Positions 1 through 8,641 are shown, counted from the first letter of the stretch. The stretch is 64,000 nt of DNA from Stenotrophomonas maltophilia (GCF_900186865.1 NZ_LT906480.1:576001-640000); one strand, 5' to 3'. Numbers and translations are program-made. Notes: a model not told the origin generated them from the sequence alone.

Positions 1-999
1 ACGGTTGGCTTCGACGATCCCGGCCATGACGAGAGCGATTGGGCCTCGCAGGTCGCGCGGCATCTGGGCGTGCAGCACCACCTGCACCGCATGGATGCGC
101 GACAAGGCCTGGATCTGCTGCAGCGGCTGCCGCAGGTCTGGTGCGAACCGTTCGCCGATGCCTCGCAGCTGCCGACCCTGCTGGCCAGTGAACTGCTGGG
201 CGCGCGCAAGCCGGTGGCCCTCACCGGCGACGGTGGCGATGAACTGTTCTTCGGCCACCCCAGCTATGGCCGCGCGCTGCGCAATGCGCGCCTGTGCGGT
301 GGCCTGCCAGACTGGGTGCGTGATCTGGCGCGGCGCAGTGGCAACCGCATGAATGTCGAGCGCGGCCGCCTGGGCGGCTGGCGCGCACTGGTGGCGGAAG
401 TCGCCGCCAACGACGTGGAAGGTCACTACCTGCAGCGCGTGACGCGCTGGCGGCAGCCGGCGCAGGTGGTGCTGGGTGCACGCGAGCCGATGACGATCTT
501 CCAGCAGCAGGACACGGCGCTGCCGGCCGAGGCCCGCATCCAGCTGCTGGATTTCCGCATGGATCTGGCGGAGGGCATCCTCGCCAAGGTCGATCGCGCG
601 GGCATGGCGGCGGGCGTGGAGACGCGCGCGCCGCTGCTGGACATGGAGGTGGTGCGGTTGGCCTGGCGCCTGCCGCAGCACCTGAAGTACCACGATGGGG
701 AGCACAAGCGGATCCTCAAGCACCTGCTCGCGCGCTACCTGCCCGAGCCGCTGGTGTATCGCCCCAAGCGCGGCTTCGGACCGCCGATGGCGCGCTGGTT
801 GGCGGGCCCGCTGCGCGACTGGGCGGAGGCACTGCTGGACCCGCAGCTGCTGCGCAACCAGGGCTGCTTCGATGCGGCACGCGTGCGCGGCATCCGGGAA
901 GCGTTCCTGCGTGGCGAACGCAAGTGGCACACGCACCTGTGGAACGTGTTGATGTTCCAGGCGTGGCACCAGCACTGGCACGTCAATCGCGGGCGTTGA
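1..999 (+). CDS. asnB: Asparagine synthase (glutamine-hydrolysing), C-terminal part
   Basis: Enters the window in frame at base 1 with no start, so only the last 332 residues are visible. They belong to the synthetase domain, which adenylates aspartate and transfers ammonia to give asparagine. The conserved segment TGDGGDELFFG lies near visible residue 75, just after a SQLPT motif, as in AsnB/WbpS-type amidotransferases. The family's N-terminal glutaminase domain and ATP pyrophosphatase loop lie upstream of the window. The protein ends normally (stop at 997-999) before a repeat block. Such asnB copies in xanthomonads often sit in exopolysaccharide clusters, which cannot be checked here. A role in amidating a surface sugar is possible but not shown. 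Confidence 0.85.
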   Translation, partial: TVGFDDPGHDESDWASQVARHLGVQHHLHRMDARQGLDLLQRLPQVWCEPFADASQLPTLLASELLGARKPVALTGDGGDELFFGHPSYGRALRNARLCGGLPDWVRDLARRSGNRMNVERGRLGGWRALVAEVAANDVEGHYLQRVTRWRQPAQVVLGAREPMTIFQQQDTALPAEARIQLLDFRMDLAEGILAKVDRAGMAAGVETRAPLLDMEVVRLAWRLPQHLKYHDGEHKRILKHLLARYLPEPLVYRPKRGFGPPMARWLAGPLRDWAEALLDPQLLRNQGCFDAARVRGIREAFLRGERKWHTHLWNVLMFQAWHQHWHVNRGR

Positions 1000-1016
1000 G
1001 ATTCCTTCGCGGTTTG

Positions 1017-1656
1017 TTCTGCGTGGCGCAGGGCGTAGGCCCTTGCGTACGAATGTCCTCCGGCGCCGGCCGTTGGCCGTCACCTCCCCCTTTACTTCGT
1101 ACGCAAGGGCCTACGCCCTGCGTTCGGACTTCGTCGACGCCTCGTTGAAAGGCGCCGCGAGCGCTGCGCTTTTCCTTTCCTGCCGCAAGCCGAGCCTCGT
1201 CGGGGCGGGCAGGGGTTTGGGCAAAGTAAAGGAGGAGGTGACGGCCAACGGCCGGCGCCGGGGGACATTTGCCCAGGCCCCTGCTTGTCTCGGCGGGGCC
1301 CGTCAGTTCGCGGGGAATCGGGACGAAGACACGCGTGTGGCGGATTCATTCTGCGTGGCGCCGTGCGGATGCCCTTGCGTACGAATGTCCTCCGGCGCCG
1401 GCCGTTGGCCGTCACCTCCCCCTTTACTTCGTACGCAAGGGCATCCGCACGGCGTTCGGAGTTTGTCGGCGCTTCCTTGAAAGCGGCCGCGCGTGCTGCG
1501 CTTTCCTCACCGCACGCCGAGCCTCGTCGGGGCGGGCAGGGGTTTGGGCAAAGTAAAGGAGGAGGTGACGGCCAACGGCCGGCGCCGGGGGACATTTGCC
1601 CAGGCCCCTGCCTGCCCCGGCGGGGCCCTTCAGTTCGCGGCGAATCCAGACGAGGA
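1017..1656. repeat. Imperfect tandem duplication of a ~330-bp palindromic element
   Basis: Two copies start at 1017 and 1349 (offset 332 bp, shrinking to 327 bp in the right half because of small indels). Each copy holds a perfect 27-bp inverted repeat: 1027-1053 with 1096-1122, and 1359-1385 with 1428-1454. The spacer between the arms (about 1057-1095) recurs inverted at about 1223-1262, and likewise in copy 2 (about 1550-1590), so hairpins nest. The four positions that differ between the arms of the two copies are matched on the partner arm. Short overlapping reading frames here are GC artefacts; no gene is supported between 1000 and 1765. Confidence 0.9.
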
Positions 1657-1682
1657 AGCGCTCTTCAATGCAGACGCCAGGC

Positions 1683-1718
1683 AAAAAAAGACCCGGCAGA
1701 GGGAGGGATCTGCCGGGT
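1683..1718 (-). terminator. Rho-independent terminator of the phasin gene
   Basis: The stem ACCCGGCAGA (1691-1700) pairs with 1709-1718 over an 8-nt loop. On the minus strand the stem is followed by seven T (A tract 1683-1689). It lies about 50 bp beyond the phasin stop codon. Confidence 0.85.
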
Positions 1719-1765
1719 CCGGATTGCGTGGGGGGAGGGACCCACGCAATGAGCGTTGCGTCGCG

Positions 1766-2113
1766 TCAGTGGTTGCTCGCGTCCGCCGTTGATTCGTTGT
1801 AGCGCTGCACCAGTTCGGACCAGGCCTTGCCGGCCTGCAGGCCGAGACCGACCACGTCCTGCTGGGCCTGACCCAGCCGCTGCAGGTTGTCCTGCCACAG
1901 CTGTGCGCCCTTGTTGAGCATCCCGGCCGCGTCGTCGCTGCGGGCCAGTTCGCCCAGCCAGCCGCCGGTCGCGGTCAGGTTGCGCTCCATCGCCTTCAGC
2001 TGCACGCCGAACATGCTTTCCGCGTTCTCCAACGCCAACCGGTTCGCGCGCGTTGCCGCGGCGGCGAGCTGGCGGGTGGCATCACTGAAGCGATCGCTGA
2101 AGGCGGCGGCCAT
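1766..2113 (-). CDS. Phasin family protein
   Basis: A small, soluble, alanine-rich, almost wholly helical protein of 115 residues. It carries the phasin-type pattern of amphipathic helices: an N-terminal segment with FSDATRQLAAAATRANRLALEN, then short helices around QLWQDNLQRLGQAQQDVVGLG. Phasins coat polyhydroxyalkanoate granules, and some act as general coiled-coil chaperones. No PHA synthase gene is in the window, so the granule role rests on family resemblance. It is followed by a strong intrinsic terminator, and the queD terminator lies upstream, so it is probably transcribed alone. The start ATG at 2113 fits the first helix. Confidence 0.75.
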   Translation of the reverse strand: MAAAFSDRFSDATRQLAAAATRANRLALENAESMFGVQLKAMERNLTATGGWLGELARSDDAAGMLNKGAQLWQDNLQRLGQAQQDVVGLGLQAGKAWSELVQRYNESTADASNH

Positions 2114-2170
2114 GGGGCATCAGGGAGTGGCTTGATGCATTGCAGCATACGCCGTTGATGCGGCAATGCA

Positions 2171-2202
2171 ACAAAAATAACAAAGGCGCCCAAGGCGCCT
2201 TT
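2171..2202 (-). terminator. Rho-independent terminator of queD
   Basis: The stem AAAGGCGCC (2182-2190) pairs with GGCGCCTTT (2194-2202) over a 3-nt loop. On the minus strand a T-rich stretch follows (2171-2180 is A-rich on the plus strand). It is 27 bp past the queD stop. Confidence 0.75.
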
Positions 2203-2229
2203 GAAACACCTTTCAGATCAATGGGTTGA

Positions 2230-2592
2230 TCAGGCCGTCGGGCCGCGGTAGCGACAGCCGGAGGTGCAGGTTTCGTGCACGATGATCTCGCTCAGCGCCG
2301 GCAGGCTGGGCTTGAGTTCGTTCCAGATCCACACCGCCAGGTTCTCGCTGGTCGGGTTCTCCAGGCCGGGGATGTCATTGAGGTAGTGATGGTCCAGGCG
2401 GTCGTAGATCGGCTGGAAGGCCGCCTTCACGTCGCCGAAGTCCATGATCCAGCCGGTCTGCGCCCCCGGCTCGCCCTCGACCTTCAGTTCCACCCGGAAC
2501 GAGTGGCCATGCAGGCGCGCGCACTTGTGCCCCGGCGGCACGTTGGGGAGGCGGTGCGCCGCCTCGAGCATGAAGACTTTGAAGATTTCCAT
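2230..2592 (-). CDS. queD: 6-carboxy-5,6,7,8-tetrahydropterin synthase QueD
   Basis: 120 residues, the normal size for the PTPS/QueD family. It converts 7,8-dihydroneopterin triphosphate to 6-carboxytetrahydropterin, the second step towards preQ0 and queuosine. Zinc-ligand histidines are visible in EAAHRLP near residue 12 and in LHGHSF near residue 29. The catalytic cysteine lies in [10 protein letters not shown], and [10 protein letters not shown] and [11 protein letters not shown] complete the family pattern. It is cytoplasmic and stands alone, with its own terminator; other queuosine genes are not nearby. It diverges from the TonB-dependent receptor gene, and the 190-bp gap between the two starts is their shared upstream region. 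Confidence 0.93.
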   Translation of the reverse strand: MEIFKVFMLEAAHRLPNVPPGHKCARLHGHSFRVELKVEGEPGAQTGWIMDFGDVKAAFQPIYDRLDHHYLNDIPGLENPTSENLAVWIWNELKPSLPALSEIIVHETCTSGCRYRGPTA

Positions 2593-2655
2593 GGCGCGAT
2601 TGTACGCCGCAGGTGGCCGGCCATCCTGAGCGGATGTTGGGCTTTCGTGAAGTAA

Positions 2656-2711
2656 CTCTTTCCATCCGGATGAAGAGATGATAATTTCTCTTATATCCGT
2701 ATGAAGAGATG
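2656..2711 (+). promoter_or_regulatory. Paired imperfect dyads, probable operator upstream of the TonB-dependent receptor
   Basis: A 17-bp direct repeat, ATCCGGATGAAGAGATG (2664-2680) and ATCCGTATGAAGAGATG (2695-2711), has 16 of 17 matches. The repeats are 31 bp apart, about three helical turns. Each lies in an imperfect dyad CTCTT-N12-AAGAG (2656-2677) and CTCTT-N11-AAGAG (2688-2708). Spacing and symmetry suggest two dimers of one regulator bound on one DNA face. The regulator is not identifiable from the sequence. Confidence 0.5.
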
Positions 2712-2784
2712 TTATTGGCCGGACCCCGGCCAGGCATGGACTACTGCGGAACTACGTCGCCCTTTCCACCTCCCCCACATCGTC

Positions 2785-5424
2785 ATGCCCAAGCACACCC
2801 TGCTCGTGGCGGCCCTGGCCGTCGCTCTGGCCGCGCCTTTGTCCGCCGCCGCCGAAACCTCCGCCGATGCCAGTGGCGAAGCCAGTACCCTGGCCGCCGT
2901 GCGCGTCACCGGTTCCAACATCAAGCGCACCGATACCGAGGCCTCCAACCCGGTGCAGGTGATCGGCCGCCAACAGTTGGAACAGACCGGCAAGGCCACC
3001 GTGGCCGATGTGCTGCGTTCGATCTCGGCCAACACCGGCAACGCCAGCAACGAAACCACCAACAATGGTTGGGCGTCCGGCTCGGCCGGCATCGGCCTGC
3101 GTGGCCTGTCGCAGAAAAACACGCTGGTGCTGCTCAACGGCCGTCGCCTGGCCAACTACGGCTTCCCGGCCGGTGGCCTGTCCGACACCTTCGTCGATCT
3201 CAATGCGCTGCCGCTGGTCGCGGTCGAGCGCATTGAGGTGCTCAAGGACGGCGCCTCGGCGGTGTACGGCTCCGACGCCGTGGCCGGCGTGGTCAACATC
3301 ATCACCCGGCAGAACTTCGAAGGCGCCGAGATCGGCGGCAGCTTCGGCGGTGCCGACCAGGGCGGCCTGCACGAGCAGAACCTGAAGTTCGTCGGCGGCC
3401 TCGGTGATCTCGACACCGATGGCTACAACATCCTCTTCAGCCTGCAGGGGTACAACCGTGAGCGCCTGGACCAGGACGAGCGCAACCTGACCAGGAGTGG
3501 CATCTACACCGACAAGCCGGGTGGCCGCTGGAACGGCTGGTCGGCCAAGGGCGCGCGCTACCTGGTCAACGGCGTCTCGGTGCCGATGCTCGATGCCAAC
3601 GGTAACTGCCCGACCGGCACCACCCGCGTCGCCAGCGCACCGATCGACGGCCTGGCCGGCGACACCTGCGGCTTCAACCAGGCACCGTTCACCACGCTGA
3701 TCCCCTCGACCAAGCGCTACCAGGCCTACGCCAACGGTACGTTCCGCCTGAACGACAACGTCGAAGCGTTCGGCGAAGTGCTGTACAGCCAGATCAAGAG
3801 TGCCGCGTGGTTCGGCAGCAGCCCGTTCTTCACCCTGGAGAGCGGCCGCTTCGCACTGAACGCGAATAGCGGCCTGGCAGAGCCGGTGTCGTCGCTGCTG
3901 CCGGCCAACAATCCGTACAACCCGTACGGCCGCGCGATCCCGATCGAGTACACCTTCTTCGACCTGGGCGGCACGATCAAGACCAACCGTTCCACTGCCT
4001 ACCGCGGCGTGTTCGGCCTGCGTGGCACCACCGCGTCGTGGGACTGGGAAGTGGCCGCGTTCGGTGCACGCAGCAGCGAGCGCGAGAGCGTGTCCGGTGG
4101 CTTCGCCAACCGCTGGGCGCTGGCCGACGCGCTGGCCACGGGCAGCTACAACCTGCTCAACCCGGCGGCCACGCCGCAGTCGGTGCGCGATTCGATCAAC
4201 ATCGCCACGCTGCGTCCGGCCGAATCCAAGCTGCAGGGTATCGATGCGAAGATTTCCGGCAGCCTGGGCCATACCTGGGCCGGCGAGATCGGCTTCGCTG
4301 CGGGTGCCGAGTGGCGCCGCGAAAAGCTCGACTCCAACAACCCGTGGCAGATCGATGCCGGCCTGCAGGTGCGCCCGGCCATTGCCGAAGTACACGGCAA
4401 GCGCCAGGTCAGTGCGGCCTACGCCGAAGTGAACGTGCCGCTGGCCTCGACGCTGGAGCTGTCCGCCGCCGCGCGCGCTGATCACTACGATGATTTCGGC
4501 GATGCGTTCTCGCCGAAGATCGGCCTGCGCTGGCAGCCGCTGGATGTCCTGCTGGTGCGTGCGTCGGCGTCGAAGGGCTTCCGTGCACCGTCGCTGTCGG
4601 AAAACTCCAACAGCACCAGCATCGCCTACGGCAGCGTGGTCGACCCGCGTGATCCGGACGTGCCGGGCTCGCGCCAGAACCCCACCTTCTTCACCGTCGG
4701 CAACAACGAACTGAAGCCGGAGCGCACCAGGAGCGTCAACTTCGGTGTGGTGCTGTCGCCGTGGGCCAACACCAACCTGAGCGTGGACTACTACCGCATC
4801 CAGCTGGACAACCTGGTCGGCACCAACAACACCCAGACCCTGGTCAACGACAACGTGGCCGGCGCCGTGCAGCGCGATGAGCGTGGCAAGCTGCAGGCGG
4901 TCTACAACCGCTACCAGAACCTGAGCGAGCTGAAGACCTCGGGCATCGATGTCGAGCTGCGCCAGCGCATCCCGACCGCGGCGCTGGGTGACTTCACCGT
5001 GTCCTCGGCCTACACCCACGTGCGCGACTACCGTCGCCCCACCGTGGTCGGTGGGCCGCTGGTCGACTACGCCGGCAGCAACCTGGGCGCGACCCTGCCC
5101 AAGGACAAGGCCACCACCACGCTGGACTGGAAGTACGGTGATTTCAACGCAGCCGTGACCTGGTACTACACCAGCAGCTACCGCCAGGAGGCCAGCACCG
5201 CCGCCAAAGCCGTGCAGCAGCGCGTCGGCAGCTACAGTCAGTACGACCTGTACCTGGCCTACACCGGCATCGACAAGCTGACCGTGTATGCCAAGGTGCA
5301 GAACCTGGCCGACAAGACGCCGCCGTACGACGCCTCGTTCCCGGGCATCCGCGCGCCGTACGACTTCAGCCAGTACGACCTGCGTGGCCGCTACTTCACG
5401 CTGGGCTTCGATTACCGCTTCTGA
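2785..5424 (+). CDS. TonB-dependent outer-membrane receptor
   Basis: 879 residues from ATG 2785. An earlier in-frame ATG at 2701 lies inside the direct repeat and would put about 28 unrelated residues before the signal peptide, so it is rejected. The signal peptide (about residues 1-23, MPKHTLLVAALAVALAAPLS...) is followed by a TonB-box-like STLAAVRVTG. The plug domain (about 35-160) contains LRGLSQKNTLVLLNGRR and VERIEVLKDGASAVYGSDAVAGVVNI. A 22-strand-type barrel follows, ending in FTLGFDYRF with the terminal Phe needed for barrel insertion. The substrate cannot be read from the sequence. A secreted M14 peptidase lies 74 bp downstream on the same strand, so uptake of a peptide-linked ligand is a reasonable guess. 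Confidence 0.93.
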   Translation: MPKHTLLVAALAVALAAPLSAAAETSADASGEASTLAAVRVTGSNIKRTDTEASNPVQVIGRQQLEQTGKATVADVLRSISANTGNASNETTNNGWASGSAGIGLRGLSQKNTLVLLNGRRLANYGFPAGGLSDTFVDLNALPLVAVERIEVLKDGASAVYGSDAVAGVVNIITRQNFEGAEIGGSFGGADQGGLHEQNLKFVGGLGDLDTDGYNILFSLQGYNRERLDQDERNLTRSGIYTDKPGGRWNGWSAKGARYLVNGVSVPMLDANGNCPTGTTRVASAPIDGLAGDTCGFNQAPFTTLIPSTKRYQAYANGTFRLNDNVEAFGEVLYSQIKSAAWFGSSPFFTLESGRFALNANSGLAEPVSSLLPANNPYNPYGRAIPIEYTFFDLGGTIKTNRSTAYRGVFGLRGTTASWDWEVAAFGARSSERESVSGGFANRWALADALATGSYNLLNPAATPQSVRDSINIATLRPAESKLQGIDAKISGSLGHTWAGEIGFAAGAEWRREKLDSNNPWQIDAGLQVRPAIAEVHGKRQVSAAYAEVNVPLASTLELSAAARADHYDDFGDAFSPKIGLRWQPLDVLLVRASASKGFRAPSLSENSNSTSIAYGSVVDPRDPDVPGSRQNPTFFTVGNNELKPERTRSVNFGVVLSPWANTNLSVDYYRIQLDNLVGTNNTQTLVNDNVAGAVQRDERGKLQAVYNRYQNLSELKTSGIDVELRQRIPTAALGDFTVSSAYTHVRDYRRPTVVGGPLVDYAGSNLGATLPKDKATTTLDWKYGDFNAAVTWYYTSSYRQEASTAAKAVQQRVGSYSQYDLYLAYTGIDKLTVYAKVQNLADKTPPYDASFPGIRAPYDFSQYDLRGRYFTLGFDYRF

Positions 5425-5434
5425 TCCATCCGCC

Positions 5435-5463
5435 GCGGCCGGTCACCTGAGGGGACCGGCCGC
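5435..5463 (+). other. Stem-loop between receptor and peptidase genes
   Basis: GCGGCCGGTC (5435-5444) pairs perfectly with 5454-5463 over a 9-nt loop. No T tract follows, so it is not a typical terminator. It could reduce read-through into the peptidase gene or protect the 3' end of the receptor message. Confidence 0.45.
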
Positions 5464-5498
5464 GCGATCGTCTGCCGTTGTGTTCCAGGGGAGTCACC

Positions 5499-8093
5499 GT
5501 GTCCTTGCATCGCCGTGCCGTTCTTCCGTTGCTGCTTGCCGCCGCCACCGCCCTGTCCTCGCCGCAGCCGGCGCGGGCACAGAGCGCGTACTTCTTTCCG
5601 CAGGTCACCAACGCGGCGGCGTTCGATGCAGCGGTGCCGACGCCGGAGCAGTTCCTCGGCTACCCGATCGGCAGCCGTTACACCCGGCACGACCAGCTGG
5701 TGGCGTACTTCCAGGAACTGGCGAAACGCTCGGACAAGATCAGCGTGCGCGAGATCGGCCGCAGCTATGAAGGCCGCCCGCTGTTGATCGCCACCGTCAC
5801 CGCTGCAGGCAATCATGCGCGGCTGGAACAGATCCGCCAGCAGCACGCGACCCTGGCCGATCCGGCGCAGCCGCGCAGCGCCGCCGGTGACAGCCCGGTG
5901 GTGGTGTGGCTGGGCTACAGCGTCCACGGCAACGAGACCTCCAGTGCCGAGGCAGCGATGCTGACGGCGTACTACCTGGTGGCCAACCGCAGCGCAGAAA
6001 CCCAGCAATGGCTGCAGCAGGCGGTGGTGCTGTTCGATCCGGCGCAGAATCCGGATGGTCGTGACCGTGCTGCCAACTGGCACAACGCCTGGGCCTCCGA
6101 CCCAGCTTCTGCCGACCCCGCCGACAAGGAACACGTCGAGCCGTTCCCGCAGGGTCGTACCAACCACTACTTCACCGATCTCAACCGCGACTGGCTGGCC
6201 CTGACCCAGCAGGACTCACGGCCGAAGGTGGAGGTGTTCCACCAGTGGTACCCGAACGTGCAGATCGACTTCCACGAAATGGGCAAGGACAGCACCTACT
6301 ACTTCGAGCCCTCGCCGAAGAGCATGCACAGTCCGCTGATTCCGGCGGCGTCGTATGAATTCAACAAGACCCTCGCCAAGTACCACGCGCAGGCGCTGGA
6401 TGCGCTGGGGTCGCTGTACTACACCGGCGAGAATTTCGACAACTTCTCGCCGGTGTACGGTTCCACCTATCCGGATTTCCATGGCGCTGTCGGCGTTACC
6501 GTCGAGCAGGCCAGCTCGCGCGGCCGCGTGCAGGAATCGGTGAATGGCCTGCTGACCTTCCCCTTCACCATCCGCAACCAGGTCGCCACCGGGCTGGGCA
6601 CGGTGCGTGGCGCGGTGACCGAGCGCAGCGGCCTGTTCGACCTGCAGAAGCAGTTCTTCCAGAGCGCGCTGAAGCAGGCTGCGCAGCAGCCTGTGAAAAG
6701 CTTCGTGTTCGGCGATGCGCATGATCCGGCCCTGACCCGTCGCCTGCTGGAACTGCTGCTGCTGCACCGGATCGAGGTGCGCGCACTGGACCGTGCAGTC
6801 ACTGTCGATGGGCAGCGCTTCGATGCCGGCAGCGCCTACGTGGTGCCGGTGCAGCAGGCGCAGTTCCGCCTGGTGCATTCGATCTTTGCCGAGACGCCGC
6901 CGATCAAGGGTGATGTGTTCTACGGCAGCACTAGCTATGCGATCGCACCGGCCTACGGTGTGGCCTTCGCGGGCAGCCGCAGCCGCATCGAAGGCGGTGC
7001 GCGCGTAACCGCGCTGCCGGCGGAACAGGGCGCGGTGCTGGGCGGCGAGGCCGGATTCGCCTACGCCATCGACTGGCGCGACTACAACGCCGGGCGCGCG
7101 CTGGCCGCGCTGCAGGGCAAGGGCGTGAATGCACGCGCGGCATTCCAGCCGTTCACCACCGCGACCGCGCAGGGCGACATCAGCTTCGCCGCCGGCAGCC
7201 TGGTCATTCCGGTTGCCGGGCAATCGCTGCAGGGCGCGGCGCTGCTCGAGACAGTGACATCGGCCGCGCGCGAGGCGGGCGTACAGGTCCACGCGCTGTC
7301 CAGCGGCCGCAGCCGCGAAGGCATCGACCTCGGCAGTGACGGCGTCAAGGCGCTGCGCAAGCCTGCGGTGGCACTGGTGATGGGCGAGGGCGTGGCCGCC
7401 ACCGAAATCGGATCGGCGTGGTTCCTGCTCGACCAGCAGCTGCAGTTGCCAGCCAGCAAGCTGGATCCGCAGCAGCTGGGCAAGGTGCCGCTGGACCGCT
7501 ACACCACGATCGTGCTGTCCGGTGGCACCTACACGGGCGTCGATGCCACGGCGGTGGCTGCACTGAAGCGCTGGGTGCAGGCCGGAGGTTCACTGGTGAC
7601 CTACGGCAGTGCCTCGAAGTGGGCGATCGAGCAGAAGCTGGCCGACGGCGAAGAGCTCGGCAAGGAAGAAGACGCTGCTGACGAAAGCCGCCGTGCGTTC
7701 GGCGATCAGCGCGACATCGCTGCGATCGAGCGGGTCAGCGGCAACATCCTCAGTGCCGACGTGGATACCAGCCATCCGTTGGCGTTCGGCGTGCCGCGCC
7801 GGCAGCTGGCGATCAACAAGGAGAACTCGGTGACGCTGCAGCCGAGCGCGAACCCGTTCTCCACGGTGGTGCGCATCGACACGCCGCCGCGGGTGAATGG
7901 CTATCTGTCCGAGCGCAACCGCACGCGGGTGGCGGGCAGTGCATGGCTGCTGGTGTCGGCGCAGGGGCAGGGCAACGTGGTGCTGTTTGCCGATGACCCG
8001 GCACACCGCAAGTACTGGCACGGAACGGACCGACTGCTGATCAACGCGATCTTCTTCGGGAATCTGGTGAATCCGAGTAAAGCGCGGGGTTGA
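5499..8093 (+). CDS. Secreted M14-family zinc metallopeptidase
   Basis: 864 residues from GTG 5499, chosen because AGGGGA (about 5487-5492) sits at good distance and the product begins with a clean signal peptide (MSLHRRAVLPLLLAAATALSS, cleavage near ARAQS). A TTG at 5478 is in frame but poorly placed. The carboxypeptidase domain shows the zinc motif HGNE in YSVHGNETSSAEAAM near residue 150. Further on are DFHEMGKDSTYYFEPS and an asparagine-rich NRDW segment, typical of large xanthomonad M14 enzymes. The C-terminal half resembles a class-I glutamine-amidotransferase-like accessory domain of unknown role. Expected location is periplasm or cell surface. It probably shares a transcript with the TonB-dependent receptor. 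Confidence 0.88.
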   Translation: MSLHRRAVLPLLLAAATALSSPQPARAQSAYFFPQVTNAAAFDAAVPTPEQFLGYPIGSRYTRHDQLVAYFQELAKRSDKISVREIGRSYEGRPLLIATVTAAGNHARLEQIRQQHATLADPAQPRSAAGDSPVVVWLGYSVHGNETSSAEAAMLTAYYLVANRSAETQQWLQQAVVLFDPAQNPDGRDRAANWHNAWASDPASADPADKEHVEPFPQGRTNHYFTDLNRDWLALTQQDSRPKVEVFHQWYPNVQIDFHEMGKDSTYYFEPSPKSMHSPLIPAASYEFNKTLAKYHAQALDALGSLYYTGENFDNFSPVYGSTYPDFHGAVGVTVEQASSRGRVQESVNGLLTFPFTIRNQVATGLGTVRGAVTERSGLFDLQKQFFQSALKQAAQQPVKSFVFGDAHDPALTRRLLELLLLHRIEVRALDRAVTVDGQRFDAGSAYVVPVQQAQFRLVHSIFAETPPIKGDVFYGSTSYAIAPAYGVAFAGSRSRIEGGARVTALPAEQGAVLGGEAGFAYAIDWRDYNAGRALAALQGKGVNARAAFQPFTTATAQGDISFAAGSLVIPVAGQSLQGAALLETVTSAAREAGVQVHALSSGRSREGIDLGSDGVKALRKPAVALVMGEGVAATEIGSAWFLLDQQLQLPASKLDPQQLGKVPLDRYTTIVLSGGTYTGVDATAVAALKRWVQAGGSLVTYGSASKWAIEQKLADGEELGKEEDAADESRRAFGDQRDIAAIERVSGNILSADVDTSHPLAFGVPRRQLAINKENSVTLQPSANPFSTVVRIDTPPRVNGYLSERNRTRVAGSAWLLVSAQGQGNVVLFADDPAHRKYWHGTDRLLINAIFFGNLVNPSKARG

Positions 8094-8122
8094 GGGTTTG
8101 CGCGCCTTTGTTGACGCGTGTG

Positions 8123-8228
8123 GGGGAGGCCGGGCGGGCTGCGCAGGACACGCTGTAAATACGTCCATGTAAGCTCGATCGGCGCATCCATGCGCCTCAC
8201 GGTCCTGCGCAGCCCGCCCGGCCTCCCC
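8123..8228. repeat. Conserved-core palindrome, copy A
   Basis: Perfect 27-bp arms, 8123-8149 and 8202-8228 (GGGGAGGCCGGGCGGGCTGC... and its complement), flank a core containing TACGTCCATGTAAGCTCGAT (8162-8181) and a small hairpin GGCGCAT/ATGCGCC. The core recurs in the other three copies; the outer arm sequence does not. Confidence 0.9.
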
Positions 8229-8274
8229 TCGACAGTTTCCTGCGGGCGCGGACGCATCAGACCCCAAGGCGGGA

Positions 8275-8310
8275 GCAAGGGCAAAAGCAAAAGCAAAAGC
8301 AAAAGCAAAG
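8275..8310. repeat. Hexamer microsatellite (GCAAAA)n
   Basis: Four perfect GCAAAA units (8281-8304), with one variant unit on each side (GCAAGG, GCAAAG). It lies between palindrome copies A and B, downstream of the M14 peptidase gene. Confidence 0.9.
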
Positions 8311-8337
8311 CCAGGAATTGCGACTTCGGCTTTTGCC

Positions 8338-8359
8338 TTTGAATTTGAATTTGAATTTG
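8338..8359. repeat. Hexamer microsatellite (TTTGAA)n
   Basis: Three full TTTGAA units plus TTTG, an AT-rich island in a very GC-rich neighbourhood. It is followed at once by the hairpin at 8366-8392. Confidence 0.85.
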
Positions 8360-8365
8360 ATCTTT

Positions 8366-8392
8366 CTTCTCCCGGCTACCCGGCGGGAGAAG
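8366..8392 (+). other. Stem-loop
   Basis: CTTCTCCCG (8366-8374) pairs with CGGGAGAAG (8384-8392). It lies 270 bp past the M14 peptidase stop and could mark the end of that transcript, but no T run follows. Confidence 0.4.
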
Positions 8393-8417
8393 AAGGCGCA
8401 GGCAATGCTTGAAGCGG

Positions 8418-8517
8418 ATGGGCATGGGGGCAGCGCAGAACCGTTGGCGCCATGGATGGCGCCATCGAGCTTACATGGACGTATTTACAGCGTGTTCTGC
8501 GCTGCCCCCATGCCCAT
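8418..8517. repeat. Conserved-core palindrome, copy B (inverted relative to A)
   Basis: Perfect 24-bp arms (8418-8441 and 8494-8517) flank a core with GGCGCCATGGATGGCGCC, ATCGAGCTTACATGGACGTA and TTTACAGCGT. Read on the minus strand, the core matches copy A. The arms share only the inner few bases with those of A. Confidence 0.9.
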
Positions 8518-8566
8518 TCGCCCTCGGTACTGCCACCGCGTGCTTTATCACCCGGTAGCCCGCAAC

Positions 8567-8592
8567 AAAAAAGGACGGCGCGTCAGCGCCGT
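8567..8592 (-). terminator. Rho-independent terminator of rhlE
   Basis: ACGGCGC (8575-8581) pairs with GCGCCGT (8586-8592) over a GTCA tetraloop. On the minus strand it is followed by CC and six T (A tract 8567-8572). It lies about 50 bp past the rhlE stop. Confidence 0.8.
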
Positions 8593-8641
8593 GCCTCGAT
8601 AGCCTCCGCGCAGCGGGAAGCACCCTCGATGTCAGCTGGGA

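Noticed and set aside
1043..1792. Several overlapping frames of 95-167 residues
   Set aside because: They fall in the palindromic tandem repeat and repeat the same residues in both strands; no start signal or family.
2701..2784. Upstream ATG start for the TonB-dependent receptor
   Set aside because: Would place non-signal residues before a clear signal peptide and overlap the operator repeats.
2752..5019. 755-residue open frame on the minus strand
   Set aside because: Shadow of the TonB-dependent receptor on the other strand; low-complexity His/Arg/Gly composition, no domain.
8275..8359. Short repeats considered as a CRISPR array
   Set aside because: Six-base tandem units without spacers; no cas genes in the window.
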